From contig NZ_CP139438.1 in NCBI RefSeq assembly GCF_034258515.1, positions 1,922,001 through 1,986,000 of the forward strand: DNA of 64,000 bases, read 5' to 3'. The notes under the pieces were generated by a model, which had not been told where the DNA came from, searched no databases, and saw only the letters and a list, made by a program, of their open reading frames with translations. Source of the DNA: Pseudarthrobacter oxydans. GTDB taxonomy: Bacteria; Actinomycetota; Actinomycetes; Actinomycetales; Micrococcaceae. Positions 34,832 through 43,476 of this stretch are shown here, in pieces. The number at the start of each line of letters is the position of its first letter. Positions within the stretch are counted from its first letter, which is position 1. A program made the translations under genes and the position numbers.

Positions 34832-37042
34832 TCAACGGGCAAGGTTATGGGCGGCAGCGGCCAGACCCCTGTCAATTTCGGCACGGCCGGCGAAGGCTGC
34901 CCGTTCCAAGACCCTGGAGATGCTCGGCGAGGCTTCCGCCCCGGTGACGCGTTGGACGGGCTGGTCCAGGTAGTCGAAGAACCGCCGTTGGATTTCGTCA
35001 CTGAGCCAGTTGCCGTAAGAGGTGCCGCGGGCGCCTTGCTCCGCGATCAGGACGTTGTTGGTCTTCTTGATGGATTCGCCGACAGTCTCCCAGTCGATGC
35101 TTGCCGCGTCCAGCCAGCGCAGGTCGATGACCTCAGCGTCCAGCTCGGCGTCCGCGGCTGCGTCGAGTGCAGGCTGGACCATGGCCAGGTAGGTCAGCAC
35201 CGTGATGTCTCTGCCCGCCCGTCGCACGGCGGCCTTGCCGAACGGAATCTGATAGTTAAAATCATTGACGGGGGCCGGGCCACTCGTGGCATAGAGGTCC
35301 ACATGCTCGATGACTACCACCGGGTCGTCAAGGTCGAGCGCGGCGTTCATCAGGCCGACGTAGTCAAAAGGGGTCGACGGTGCCACAATGCGCCAGCCAG
35401 GCTGGGTCGCGAAGATGCCGGCCGGGTCCATGGAGTGTTGGGAGCCGTAGCCGGTTCCCACGGCCACCTTTGACCGCAGGACCAGTGGCATCCTGCCCCT
35501 GCCGCCGAACATGTGGCGTGCCTTGCCGATCTGGTTAAACAATTGGTCGGCGGCGACCCACATGAAGTCCGCGTACATGAACTCGACGACGGGCTTGTAG
35601 CGGCCGTCCATGGCCATACCGCCAGCGAGCCCGGCGAACGCATTTTCGCTGATCGGTGTGCCCAGAATGCGTTCAGGGTGAGCGTCCATGAGCCCGCGGG
35701 TAGCACCGTTCGTGCCACCCTTGAGCCGGTGGACGTCCTCGCCCATCACCACGACCGATTTGTCGGCGTCCATACGCGCGTGCATCACATCAGCGACGGC
35801 GTCAATAAACTTACGCTGGGTCAGCGACCCTGTGAACGTGGCTTCCTCCTCGGTGCGGGCCCCATCCAGTTCGGAAAGGTCCCCGCGGATGCCCACGTCC
35901 ACGAATCCGGGATCGGGCCACAGCTCGGGTCGGATCCGGCGAGTTCCCTGCTTCGCTCCGGGGTCCTGCTCGGTGAGGGCCTCGACCGCGTCTTGGCAAG
36001 CCTTTCTGATCTCGACAGTCATGTCCTTGATTGCAGTGGCATCCATGAGTCCGAGGTTCTGCAGCTCCGAACCGACACGAAGGATGGGGTCACGGTCCCG
36101 CCAAGCCTTCTCCTCTGCCTTGCTTCGGTAACCGAAAGCGCTGCCGGGGAACGGGCCGTTCTGATGGAAATAGCGGTAGACCTCTGCTTCGATCAGTGCG
36201 GGGCCCTGCCCAGTTCGAATGTGATCAGCGGCCTGTTCCATTGCCAGGTGCACGGCCAGCGGGTCCATGCCGTCAACCCGCCAGGACCGGATCCCAAAAC
36301 CGGGGCCCCGACCGGACAGGCGGGACTCCCCGGTCACGTCTGCTATGTGCGTGGAGACGGCATAAAGGTTGTTCTCGATGAAGAAACACAGTGGAAGCTT
36401 CCATGCTGCGGCGAGGTTCATCGTCTCCAGAGCCGAACCTATGTTCGTTGCCCCGTCTCCGAAATACGTCACGGTGAGGTCAGTGTCTCCGCCGGTGCGG
36501 GCACCATCGTGCTTCTGCGCCCAGGCATTGCCAGCGGCCAGCGGCACACCGCCGCCGACGATTGCGTTCGTGCCCAGAGCGCCGGCCTCCATCCACTGAA
36601 GGTGCATCGATCCCCCGCGGCCACGGCTGAAACCCTGCTCCAGCCCCAGGATCTCCGCCAGCGTCCGCTGCAGCAACGATCGGACATCTTCTCTGAGAGG
36701 AGAAACCGGATCCATACGCCCGTCCGTCTGTCGCGCCAGATAGGCAAGCGCCTTGGCCAGGAACTGATGATGGCCTCGATGAGTTCCGTTGACACCATCG
36801 CCGGGACGCAGATCAACCGCAGAACCCACGGCGCCGCCCTCCTGCCCGATGCTTGAGTGCGCCGGCCCATGCACCAGACCCTCACCGGCAAGCTCAAGGA
36901 CGCTCTCCTCGAAGGAACGAATGATCTGCATCTGCACCAACATGGTCTTCAGCAGCGAAGGGTCTGCCTTCCTCCAATCATCTTCAGTAGTGCGCAACTC
37001 GACCCATTCGACGTTGGGTGTGAGCGGTGTTGTTTCAGCCAT
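34832..37042 (-). CDS. Fused E1 alpha-beta 2-oxoacid dehydrogenase (ThDP-dependent)
   Basis: A 736-residue protein joining both E1 subunits. The alpha part (about 1-360) carries the Mg-ThDP motif GDGATNIG...FFIENN. The beta part (about 385-736) carries VVMGEDV, GTPISENAFAGLAGG and VVEFMYADFMW. In most bacteria the acetoin or branched-chain E1 subunits are separate genes. The ATG at 37042 has GGAG eight bases upstream; the frame extends to 37147 without support. It is divergent from an SDR at 37253, with two TGGATCC-type palindromes in between. It decarboxylates a 2-oxo acid or cleaves acetoin-like ketols and passes the acyl group to E2. Confidence 0.9.
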   Translation of the reverse strand: MAETTPLTPNVEWVELRTTEDDWRKADPSLLKTMLVQMQIIRSFEESVLELAGEGLVHGPAHSSIGQEGGAVGSAVDLRPGDGVNGTHRGHHQFLAKALAYLARQTDGRMDPVSPLREDVRSLLQRTLAEILGLEQGFSRGRGGSMHLQWMEAGALGTNAIVGGGVPLAAGNAWAQKHDGARTGGDTDLTVTYFGDGATNIGSALETMNLAAAWKLPLCFFIENNLYAVSTHIADVTGESRLSGRGPGFGIRSWRVDGMDPLAVHLAMEQAADHIRTGQGPALIEAEVYRYFHQNGPFPGSAFGYRSKAEEKAWRDRDPILRVGSELQNLGLMDATAIKDMTVEIRKACQDAVEALTEQDPGAKQGTRRIRPELWPDPGFVDVGIRGDLSELDGARTEEEATFTGSLTQRKFIDAVADVMHARMDADKSVVVMGEDVHRLKGGTNGATRGLMDAHPERILGTPISENAFAGLAGGMAMDGRYKPVVEFMYADFMWVAADQLFNQIGKARHMFGGRGRMPLVLRSKVAVGTGYGSQHSMDPAGIFATQPGWRIVAPSTPFDYVGLMNAALDLDDPVVVIEHVDLYATSGPAPVNDFNYQIPFGKAAVRRAGRDITVLTYLAMVQPALDAAADAELDAEVIDLRWLDAASIDWETVGESIKKTNNVLIAEQGARGTSYGNWLSDEIQRRFFDYLDQPVQRVTGAEASPSISRVLERAAFAGRAEIDRGLAAAAHNLAR

Positions 37043-37131
37043 CGGAAATCTCCACGGAAGGTATTTGGGACCCCGACGGACTATGAATCCGGCAGGGTGA
37101 CTTAGGCCACTAGGTCCTAAGATACTGAGTC

Positions 37132-37143
37132 TTCGGATCCAAA
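37132..37143. promoter_or_regulatory. Degenerate TGGATCC-type palindrome
   Basis: TTCGGATCCAAA, an imperfect form of ATTGGATCCAAT, 90 bp upstream of the E1 start on the other strand. Together with 37195-37206 it could form a paired operator in the divergent promoter region. Confidence 0.35.
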
Positions 37144-37194
37144 GCAAACAACTAGCCGAGGAAAATATCCCGAAATTGGGCCGAGTGGCCTATT

Positions 37195-37206
37195 ATTGGA
37201 TCCAAT
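37195..37206. promoter_or_regulatory. Perfect palindrome ATTGGATCCAAT (GntR operator candidate)
   Basis: A perfect 12-bp palindrome, 46 bp before the SDR start at 37253 and 153 bp before the divergent E1 start. Near-copies lie at 18638, 39697 and 39761, in front of other units of this cluster. FCD-type GntR regulators commonly bind short palindromes of this size. Assignment to the regulator at 16796 is inferred. Confidence 0.5.
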
Positions 37207-37252
37207 TCGGCGATGCGTAACGGCAAGCCTCACTCGAACAGGAGTTTGATCA

Positions 37253-38017
37253 ATGAAGAACAATCCGCAACTCCCTGTTGCTGCTATCACGGGAGGGGCT
37301 TCCGGCATCGGCCTAGAGTCCGCCAGGCGCTGGATTGCCGACGGAGGAAGGGCTGTGCTGTTGGACCTTTCGCGGTCGGCCCTGAATAAGGCGCTGGCAG
37401 AGCTTGGGGGTGGCGCCCGGGGAGCCGTTGTGGACGTCACTGACAACGCCAGCGTCCTCGCCGGCTTTCAGGGCATCCGCGAAACCGAAGGCCGACTGGA
37501 CGCTGTCGTCAACTCGGCTGGGATCGCCCGACCAGGCCCGAGCAGCGAGGTCAGCGACGAGGATTTCACGCGCATGCTGGACATCCACCTAACTGGTGCC
37601 ATGCGTTCGTGTCGGGCGGCATATCCGCTGCTGAAGGAAAACGGGCGCGGTACTATCGTCAATCTGGCATCCGTTGCGGCGCTGACAGGCATGCCGGGCA
37701 GGGCCAGCTACACCACTGCTAAGGCTGGCATAGCCGGGCTGACAAGGACCCTTGCTGTGGAGTGGGCACCCTTGGGAATTCGTGTGAACGCGGTAGGGCC
37801 CGGCTACGTGCGTACGGCGCTGACAGACGCATTGGTTACGGAGGGGAAGCTTGACGACGCCCCGATCAAGGCGCGTACCCCCTTGGGCCGTTTTGCCGAA
37901 CCCGCCGAAGTCGCCGAGGTTATTCACTTTCTCTCCACACAGGCATCGTCGTACGTTAACGGGCACCTCCTGATGGTCGACGGCGGCATGACAGTGGACG
38001 GGAACTGGTACTCATGA
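37253..38017 (+). CDS. SDR-family oxidoreductase
   Basis: A 254-residue classical short-chain dehydrogenase: TGGASGIG cofactor loop, NSAGI, active-site Ser in NLASV, YTTAK, and a C-terminal HLLMVDGGM. The ATG follows AACAGGAG. Its last codons overlap the start of a second SDR (ATGA), so the two are translationally coupled and may act as a pair on the two hydroxyls of one substrate. It is divergent from the E1-E2 operon. Confidence 0.88.
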   Translation: MKNNPQLPVAAITGGASGIGLESARRWIADGGRAVLLDLSRSALNKALAELGGGARGAVVDVTDNASVLAGFQGIRETEGRLDAVVNSAGIARPGPSSEVSDEDFTRMLDIHLTGAMRSCRAAYPLLKENGRGTIVNLASVAALTGMPGRASYTTAKAGIAGLTRTLAVEWAPLGIRVNAVGPGYVRTALTDALVTEGKLDDAPIKARTPLGRFAEPAEVAEVIHFLSTQASSYVNGHLLMVDGGMTVDGNWYS

Positions 38018-38763
38018 CAAGGATCGTTTTTAACTTCATGGGCAAGACCGCACTGATTACAGGCGCGTCAGGCGGCATCGGCAGGGAGGTGGCGCGCGTG
38101 TTTCATAACGCTGGGGCCAGCCTGGTGCTAATGGACCTGCACGAAGGCCCGCTGCTGGAGCTCACTGCGGACCTCGGCGATGCCCATCGAGTGGTTGTGG
38201 CCGCTGGCGACGCGTCCAACCCTGCCGGAATCGCGGCTGCGCTGGAACTTGCACGTACGCAGTTCGGCGGACTGGACTTTGTCATTCCCGTCGCAGGGAT
38301 CTACCCGGAGTCTCCGGTCATCGATACGACCGATGACGAATGGCGGCGGGTGATGTCAGTGAATCTCGACGGCGTGTTCCAGTTGTTACGCGCGGCTATT
38401 CCGGTTGTGCGCCAAGGCGGGGCGGTGGTGAATTTCGCGTCCGTGGCGGGACACCGCGGAAGCAAGAATCACGGCCATTATGCGGCCAGCAAAGCCGGAG
38501 TCATCGCTCTGACCCGAAGTTTGGCCCATGAGGTCGGACCGAAGGTCCGGGTCAACGCGATTTCGCCCGGCACTATAGAGACCCCTATGGTTACGGACCT
38601 AGTTAAAGCGCGGGGCGCTGAAATGCTTGCGGAGACCCCACTCGGGCGGCACGGAAAGCCGGAGGAGGTGGCGGCTGTAGCCGCCTTTCTTTGCAGCGAT
38701 GCGGCCAGCTTTATCACAGGGGAGACTATCCATGTCAACGGTGGCCTCTTCATGGCTGGCTAA
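38014..38763 (+). CDS. SDR-family oxidoreductase
   Basis: A 249-residue classical short-chain dehydrogenase: TGASGGIG, the Asp in LVLMDLH suggesting NAD use, VAGI, Ser in NFASV, YAASK and a C-terminal ETIHVNGGLF. It starts in a four-base overlap with the preceding SDR; an internal ATG at 38038 directly before the fold is the alternative start. It resembles FabG/2,3-butanediol-dehydrogenase-like enzymes, but the substrate is not determinable. Confidence 0.88.
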   Translation: MTRIVFNFMGKTALITGASGGIGREVARVFHNAGASLVLMDLHEGPLLELTADLGDAHRVVVAAGDASNPAGIAAALELARTQFGGLDFVIPVAGIYPESPVIDTTDDEWRRVMSVNLDGVFQLLRAAIPVVRQGGAVVNFASVAGHRGSKNHGHYAASKAGVIALTRSLAHEVGPKVRVNAISPGTIETPMVTDLVKARGAEMLAETPLGRHGKPEEVAAVAAFLCSDAASFITGETIHVNGGLFMAG

Positions 38764-38835
38764 GAGGAATGCAGACTCTTCCGGCGCCAACACCCTAAGG
38801 CTGAGTGACATAGCTTTGAACCTAAGAACAGTCCG

Positions 38836-38985
38836 GTGAAAGAAATTATCAGTCCCCGAATCCCTGACACTCCGCGTGCGGAGATCCTCAACGGCCGTCT
38901 CCAACCCGGTCAGCGCATCCGGCAGGAGATCTTCGCTGAGGAATCCGGCGGAACCGGTCTGCCTGTCGGGCCTATACGCAACTAA
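38836..38985 (+). pseudogene. GntR-family regulator fragment
   Basis: A 49-codon frame reads RAEILNGRLQPGQRIRQEIFAEESGG, clearly the start of an FCD-type GntR winged helix (compare ISGELAPGDRIGQEMLAEKFGA in the regulator at 16796). It stops before the recognition helix is complete, and no effector domain follows. It is a truncated regulator, perhaps left from a duplication or replaced by the gene at 16796. The rest of the gap (38764-39131) holds nothing recognisable. Confidence 0.6.
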
Positions 38986-39131
38986 TTAGCTGGGACGGGT
39001 TACGGTTGACGCGCCGGCTGTTGGGGGATGAGGTCAGGCACCGAAACGGTGAAGGGGCCGAACGACGACTTGCGGCCACACGACTGGAACTTGGCCATCC
39101 CGACAGTTTTTACGGAATGACTAACGGATCT

Positions 39132-39656
39132 TCAGTCGCGGGTGTCCCACAGTCGGACAATGGCTTCTCCTTCATAGGCCTTGCCCTCGGGGAAACTGAC
39201 GAGTTCACATTGCATTCCCCAAGGGGATAGGAAATACACCCAACGCTGGCCCGAGCTGGGTCCGGTGCTGGCAGTCGGATTGCCCAGCACACGAATGCCT
39301 TTAGACTTCAGATAGCTTACTGCTGCCTCCAAGTCGTCTACATAGAACGCCAAGTGGTGTCCGCCGACGTCGCTGTTGCGAGGCAGCACGGTGTTCTGCA
39401 CAGCCGTCTCGTATTGGAAGACCTCAAAGTTGGAGCCGTTGGCGCATCGGTAGAATCGGAGCTCCCGCATGGTGGTGTTGGGGTCGACATTGAGATGCTC
39501 GGCCATCCAGTTTCCATTAGGCAGGAATGGGCCGAGTGTATAGACGTGGTCACAACCCAGAACGCCGACGAAGAACTCGTGTGCCTGTGCCATGTTCGGA
39601 ACGGTTAGCCCGATGTGGTCTGTGCCTCGAAGGCCAGGCAATCCTAAGTCGCTCAT
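39132..39656 (-). CDS. VOC-family protein (glyoxalase/extradiol-dioxygenase fold)
   Basis: A 174-residue vicinal-oxygen-chelate protein with two beta-alpha-beta-beta-beta modules. Metal ligands are plausible at His in DHIGLTV, His in GHHLAFYV and Glu in CELVSFPEG. The frame extends to 39857, but GAGGGAGAG directly precedes ATG 39656. The single-domain-pair size fits glyoxalase-like lyases or isomerases more than full extradiol dioxygenases (about 300 residues). It is divergent from the MHS permease, with palindromes in between, so it belongs to the same regulatory group. Confidence 0.85.
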   Translation of the reverse strand: MSDLGLPGLRGTDHIGLTVPNMAQAHEFFVGVLGCDHVYTLGPFLPNGNWMAEHLNVDPNTTMRELRFYRCANGSNFEVFQYETAVQNTVLPRNSDVGGHHLAFYVDDLEAAVSYLKSKGIRVLGNPTASTGPSSGQRWVYFLSPWGMQCELVSFPEGKAYEGEAIVRLWDTRD

Positions 39657-39696
39657 GTCTCTCTCCCTCATGGAATCCTCAGCACAGGGTATCTCG

Positions 39697-39708
39697 ATTG
39701 GATCCATG
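39697..39708. promoter_or_regulatory. Palindrome ATTGGATCCATG
   Basis: One of two near-mirror sites in the 179-bp divergent region between the VOC gene (start 39656) and the permease (start 39836). It differs from ATTGGATCCAAT by two bases and lies 41 bp before the VOC start. Confidence 0.45.
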
Positions 39709-39760
39709 TTTCGTGTAACTTGCAGACGAATTGGGTCAATTTCGGCTCCTCTGATTGTTG

Positions 39761-39772
39761 ATGGATCCAAAT
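39761..39772. promoter_or_regulatory. Palindrome ATGGATCCAAAT
   Basis: The second site of the pair, 64 bp before the permease start. Read on the other strand it is ATTTGGATCCAT, close to the site at 39697. Centres of the two sites are 64 bp apart, about six helical turns, which would allow cooperative binding. Confidence 0.45.
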
Positions 39773-39835
39773 CGTGGAAGTCTAGTTCAATGTAACGCCC
39801 GTCACCAGTGTCGGTGACCATCCCGAGGAGCCTTG

Positions 39836-41179
39836 ATGTCAGACTTCCCGTCTTCAACGACGATCCAAGACCGTCCCCGCGTTCTTCTCGCGCGGCCCGC
39901 CCGCGGATCCAAAGTCAGGTCCCTCGTCGCCACCACGGTTGGCAACATCCTTGAATGGTACGAGTGGAGCGCGTATGCAGTATTCGCGCCGTTCATCGCC
40001 CAGATAATGTTCGAGCCGTCCAACACGGCGTCCGGCATCCTGGCCACGCTCGGCGTCTTTGCCGTCAGCTTCCTGTTCCGTCCCCTTGGCGGCGTCGTTT
40101 TCGGCTGGATTGCCGACCGCAAGGGACGCAAATTTGTCCTCGTAACCACGATGCTCATGATGGCTGCAGGAAGCCTTATCATTGGGGTCATGCCTACCCA
40201 CGACAGTGTGGGCGTGTGGGCCGCGGTCATCCTTCTTCTTGCCCGGGTCATCCAGGGCTTCGCCCACGGCGGCGAGTCGGCAACCTCCACCACCTATATC
40301 GCGGAAATCGCGCCGAATCACCGCCGCGGACTGTGGTCCTCGGTCATTCACATCGCGATCGTCGGCGGATCCATCCTGGCCTACCTTCTAGGCGCGGTCA
40401 TCACCGATGTGCTGGGCAAAGACGCCGTCATGGACTGGGGTTGGCGCATCCCCTTCCTGCTTGGCGCAGTCCTAGCCGTTGTAGCCTTGCTGCTGCGACG
40501 CAACATGGACGAGTCAGACGTGTTCGAAGAAGGAGTCGCTTCCCAAGATCAAGTTCAATCCGAAATCAGGCCATGGCCGAGGCCTCGCATTGTCAAGACG
40601 GCCGCCCGGATGGTCCTTTTCACCGCAGGCATCACGGCCGTGCACTACACGTGGAGCAGCTACATCTCCACCTATGCCATCACTAGCCGCGGTATGGACC
40701 CGTCCTTGGCATACTGGATGAGCCTGTCCGCGCAGGCCGTGGCTCTGGTCAGCCTTCCGCTCTTCGGTCTGTTGTCGGACCGAATCGGACGTAAGCGCCA
40801 AGTGCTGGTCTTCGCCGTCGCCTCCTCCGTGCTGGTCTTCCCGCTTTCGGCCATGGTCTCCGACACTTGGTGGTCCCTATTCATCCCGCAGGCTATCGCA
40901 CTGACCCTGTGGGCGCTGGCCTCGTCCATCTTCGCGGCAATGCAGGCCGAAAATTTCCCCACAAGTATGCGCACACGAGGGATAGGCTTCGCCTACTCGC
41001 TCGGTGTTGCGCTCTTCGGCGGCACGGCACCGTACCTGAACCAGCTCTTCGTAGGCTGGGGCCTAGGCTGGATCTTCAGCATCTACATCATCCTGCTGTG
41101 CGTTTGCACGCTGGTGGCAACACTGACGATGAAGGAAACGCGCGGCATAGACCTTCGCGAACTGGACGCCGCTGAATAG
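39836..41179 (+). CDS. MHS-family MFS transporter
   Basis: A 447-residue permease of the metabolite:proton symporter branch. The signature TTVGNILEWYEWSAYAVFAPFIA lies in the first span, DRKGRK in the 2-3 loop, and DRIGRKRQ at the mid-protein loop. The N-terminus is a 35-residue hydrophilic tail. The ATG at 39836 has GAGGAG upstream. Family members import small organic acids, betaines and aromatic acids. It gives the cluster a second uptake route beside the ABC importer. Confidence 0.9.
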   Translation: MSDFPSSTTIQDRPRVLLARPARGSKVRSLVATTVGNILEWYEWSAYAVFAPFIAQIMFEPSNTASGILATLGVFAVSFLFRPLGGVVFGWIADRKGRKFVLVTTMLMMAAGSLIIGVMPTHDSVGVWAAVILLLARVIQGFAHGGESATSTTYIAEIAPNHRRGLWSSVIHIAIVGGSILAYLLGAVITDVLGKDAVMDWGWRIPFLLGAVLAVVALLLRRNMDESDVFEEGVASQDQVQSEIRPWPRPRIVKTAARMVLFTAGITAVHYTWSSYISTYAITSRGMDPSLAYWMSLSAQAVALVSLPLFGLLSDRIGRKRQVLVFAVASSVLVFPLSAMVSDTWWSLFIPQAIALTLWALASSIFAAMQAENFPTSMRTRGIGFAYSLGVALFGGTAPYLNQLFVGWGLGWIFSIYIILLCVCTLVATLTMKETRGIDLRELDAAE

Positions 41180-41667
41180 TCCGAGCGACCCCGGCAGCGG
41201 TACATTGGTCGGACTCTGACATCGTTGGGCCTCGGCGCGGGGGAAAAAACACTCACTCGCGCCAGGGCCGACAGTTCCAGGTGAGTCTGGGCTCTTGAAC
41301 ACGGGGCGCGAACCAGCAATTGAATGAGAAGGATTTTCTAATCCTAAGCTCCCATTGCGGAACCCGAAGGGCTGGCCGCCGGCGTGGCCTTCCTCGCCAG
41401 CGATGACTTTTCCTTCATAACCGCCTCCACCTTCCTAGTCGAATGTGGTATCTCTGGCGCGTTCGTCACTCGAGAGTGATTCAACTCGAGCCGCCAACCG
41501 GATGCCCGATTCCACCTGATGTATGCCACCAGGCAGAAGAGGGCGCGTGGATACACAAGCGCCGGTTAATCGATGAGGCTCGGTCCATAGCGTTCAGCGC
41601 GGAGTATCATGCGGGCCGTCGATTTTCGAGTATGTATTCGAGTGCTACCTGTCTACGGCTCTATCTA
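41180..41667. other. 490-base stretch without a supported gene
   Basis: This separates the catabolic cluster from the defence-like block. Short frames on both strands give no recognisable product. A GTCCGA/TCGGAC pair at 41179-41216 has too large a loop to be a convincing terminator. Confidence 0.4.
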
Positions 41668-41668
41668 T

Positions 41669-41693
41669 AGGCCTTACGGCCTGATGTCAGGCC
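41669..41693. promoter_or_regulatory. Overlapping hairpins before the 41744 gene
   Basis: AGGCC-TTAC-GGCCT (41669-41682) and GGCCTGA-TG-TCAGGCC (41678-41693) share the middle arm and are mutually exclusive. They lie 51 bp before the GTG start. They could be an operator or a leader switch; nothing else supports either. Confidence 0.3.
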
Positions 41694-41743
41694 CTATGGC
41701 TAGAGTGGGGAGGCCAGATAGTTAGCAAGTCTTAGGGGATCAC

Positions 41744-42670
41744 GTGTCCATAGTTGAATCGCTGATTCAGTCACAATCCGGACTGCGTCAGTTGCGCCTC
41801 GTTGAAGTCCTGTCAGGTCTTGCACCAGTGGACGACCATCACCAGGTCGACATTGAGGCGCTCGAGAATGACCCCGGTCAGTATGGATTTTCGACCGCCT
41901 CACTTGAGAGCGACCTAGAAGTTATGAAGGGTTGGGGTTGGGTGGACTTCTGGGCCTCCTTCGGTGGCATCGGCTCGGTCATCTTGAAGCAGGATGGTCT
42001 GGATGTGGCCAAGGAATACCGGACCTTCATGAAGAACAAGGTTCGTCGAAACAAAGCCTGTCGTGACGCTTACCTCCGCTGGCTCTACGAGGGCGACGAC
42101 GCTCCTGGTGATTTCCACAGCGAGTGCACGTTTTACGGCTCGCCGTACAGCGAGCAGGAACTCAAGGACGCCAAGAACTGGCTGGATGAAGAGGGCTTTA
42201 TCGTCGGCAAGAAGACCGCCGATAACGACATCTACTACGCAGAAATCACCTCAAAAGGTACTCGCGCCGTTGAAAGCGGTCGCTCCGTGAATGACTGGCA
42301 CCTAGGAGGAATCTCAATGACAGACCGCAGCATCAACATCACCGGCTCCAACAATGTCAACGTAGCGCAAGACAGCTCCAACGTAACTCAGAGCAATACC
42401 CTGACTCAGGAGCAGCTGGGCAAGATCACTGATGTGATTGAGTCCTACCGGGCCTTGAGCGGCGCTCTCAATTTGCCGGAAGAGCAGTTGGAGGCGGCTG
42501 AAACCCTCGTGGGCGAGATTGAGGAAGAGACTGCCGATGTCAACGCTGACCCCGGAAAGATTCGCAAAGCGTTGGAACGGTTGACGGGGATAGTGGCCGA
42601 ATATGGCGCGAAGGGTGTATCAACCGCTGTCATCGGTGTCATTGAACAGGCGATGCAGTTCCTAGGGTAA
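41744..42670 (+). CDS. Uncharacterised protein, winged-helix-like N-terminus with NIxGSNN segment
   Basis: A 308-residue protein I cannot name. Residues 1-105 alternate helices and short strands (ALENDPGQYGFSTASLESDLEVMKGWGWVD) in the style of a winged-helix domain. About 105-190 is a second helical/strand region (WLDEEGFIVGKK...YAEITSKG) that again resembles a winged helix. A polar strand-rich linker follows (SINITGSNNVNVAQDSSNVTQS), a motif seen at the junction of sensor and effector parts in several bacterial conflict proteins. The last 85 residues are helical. It starts at GTG with AGGGGATC upstream. A defence association is inferred from neighbours such as the KAP NTPase. Confidence 0.65.
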   Translation: MSIVESLIQSQSGLRQLRLVEVLSGLAPVDDHHQVDIEALENDPGQYGFSTASLESDLEVMKGWGWVDFWASFGGIGSVILKQDGLDVAKEYRTFMKNKVRRNKACRDAYLRWLYEGDDAPGDFHSECTFYGSPYSEQELKDAKNWLDEEGFIVGKKTADNDIYYAEITSKGTRAVESGRSVNDWHLGGISMTDRSINITGSNNVNVAQDSSNVTQSNTLTQEQLGKITDVIESYRALSGALNLPEEQLEAAETLVGEIEEETADVNADPGKIRKALERLTGIVAEYGAKGVSTAVIGVIEQAMQFLG

Positions 42671-42674
42671 TGCC

Positions 42675-43149
42675 GTGAGGAAGTTGCCAGAGTGCGAGCA
42701 ACGGTTTCTTATCGCTGCCGCCAAGGATGGTGTGACTTTAGTGCCGGCTCCTCATTACGAGTGGATCGGCACTAGATGGCCGTTTGTCTGGCGACTCAAT
42801 CCGGACCGCTCTTTGACAAGGTCCGAGAGATGGCGATGGCTCTTGATGGCTACCTGGACGTCATGCGGTCACCAAGACACGTTAAGCGCGCTGACTTCGA
42901 TCTAATGCACTGGTTCATGGAAATCCCGTTGAATTTCAGGTCGTTCAATCCGTGGCGCAGATGGCCAGCTATTTCAGCCGCAAAGCCTTACACGATGGAT
43001 TGGAGTCCTTCGTGAGCGGTGTGGGTGTGGAAAAAATCCTCAGCGACGAGCAACAAGCCTCGCTGCCCCTCCTCAATGGCACGTCTGTCGCGGACCACTG
43101 GCGAGCAAGGGCCGCCCACCTCGTCGACGGACCCGTCACTAAAGCCTAG
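42675..43149 (+). pseudogene. Frameshifted gene of unknown function
   Basis: Three overlapping frames join into one plausible protein: first MRKLPECEQRFLIAAAKDG to about 42810, then FDKVREMAMALDGYLDVMR...RADFD in the next frame to about 42900, then RSNALVHGNPVEFQVVQSV...DGPVTKA* in a third. The joined product would be about 155 residues and mostly helical, with no family recognised. Two frameshifts suggest decay, though sequencing error cannot be excluded. It starts at GTG four bases after the 41744 gene, so the two were probably an operon. Confidence 0.5.
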
Positions 43150-43476
43150 CCCTTCCAAAGCCACGTCCATCGGCGAAAGGCCACATCACGTGGACCCTTG
43201 TTGTCGACATGAACCGGAACGGATGGCAGCAACTCCGAGCAGATCGGCTAGGCGGAGAAGGTTATGACGGAGGAAATGCCGCGCCTTCAGTCCCCGGGTT
43301 TATCGGTGAGCAGGCTGGACTCTTTCCCCAGCACGAGTGGCAGAACCGTCGATTGGGCAGGAAAAATGAGACTGCAAATCTTGATGACTTCATGAATCAC
43401 TCCCTCGGCGAGCCCGCCTAATCCCAGGACACTTTCGCCGCATGATTGACTTAGTGCTGATCGGGGGAGATAAAAC
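43150..43476. other. 327-base gap without a supported gene
   Basis: This lies between the frameshifted gene and the KAP NTPase. A 70-codon frame (43209-43421) is open but unsupported. The KAP ribosome site (GGGGGAGA) is at its right end. Confidence 0.4.
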
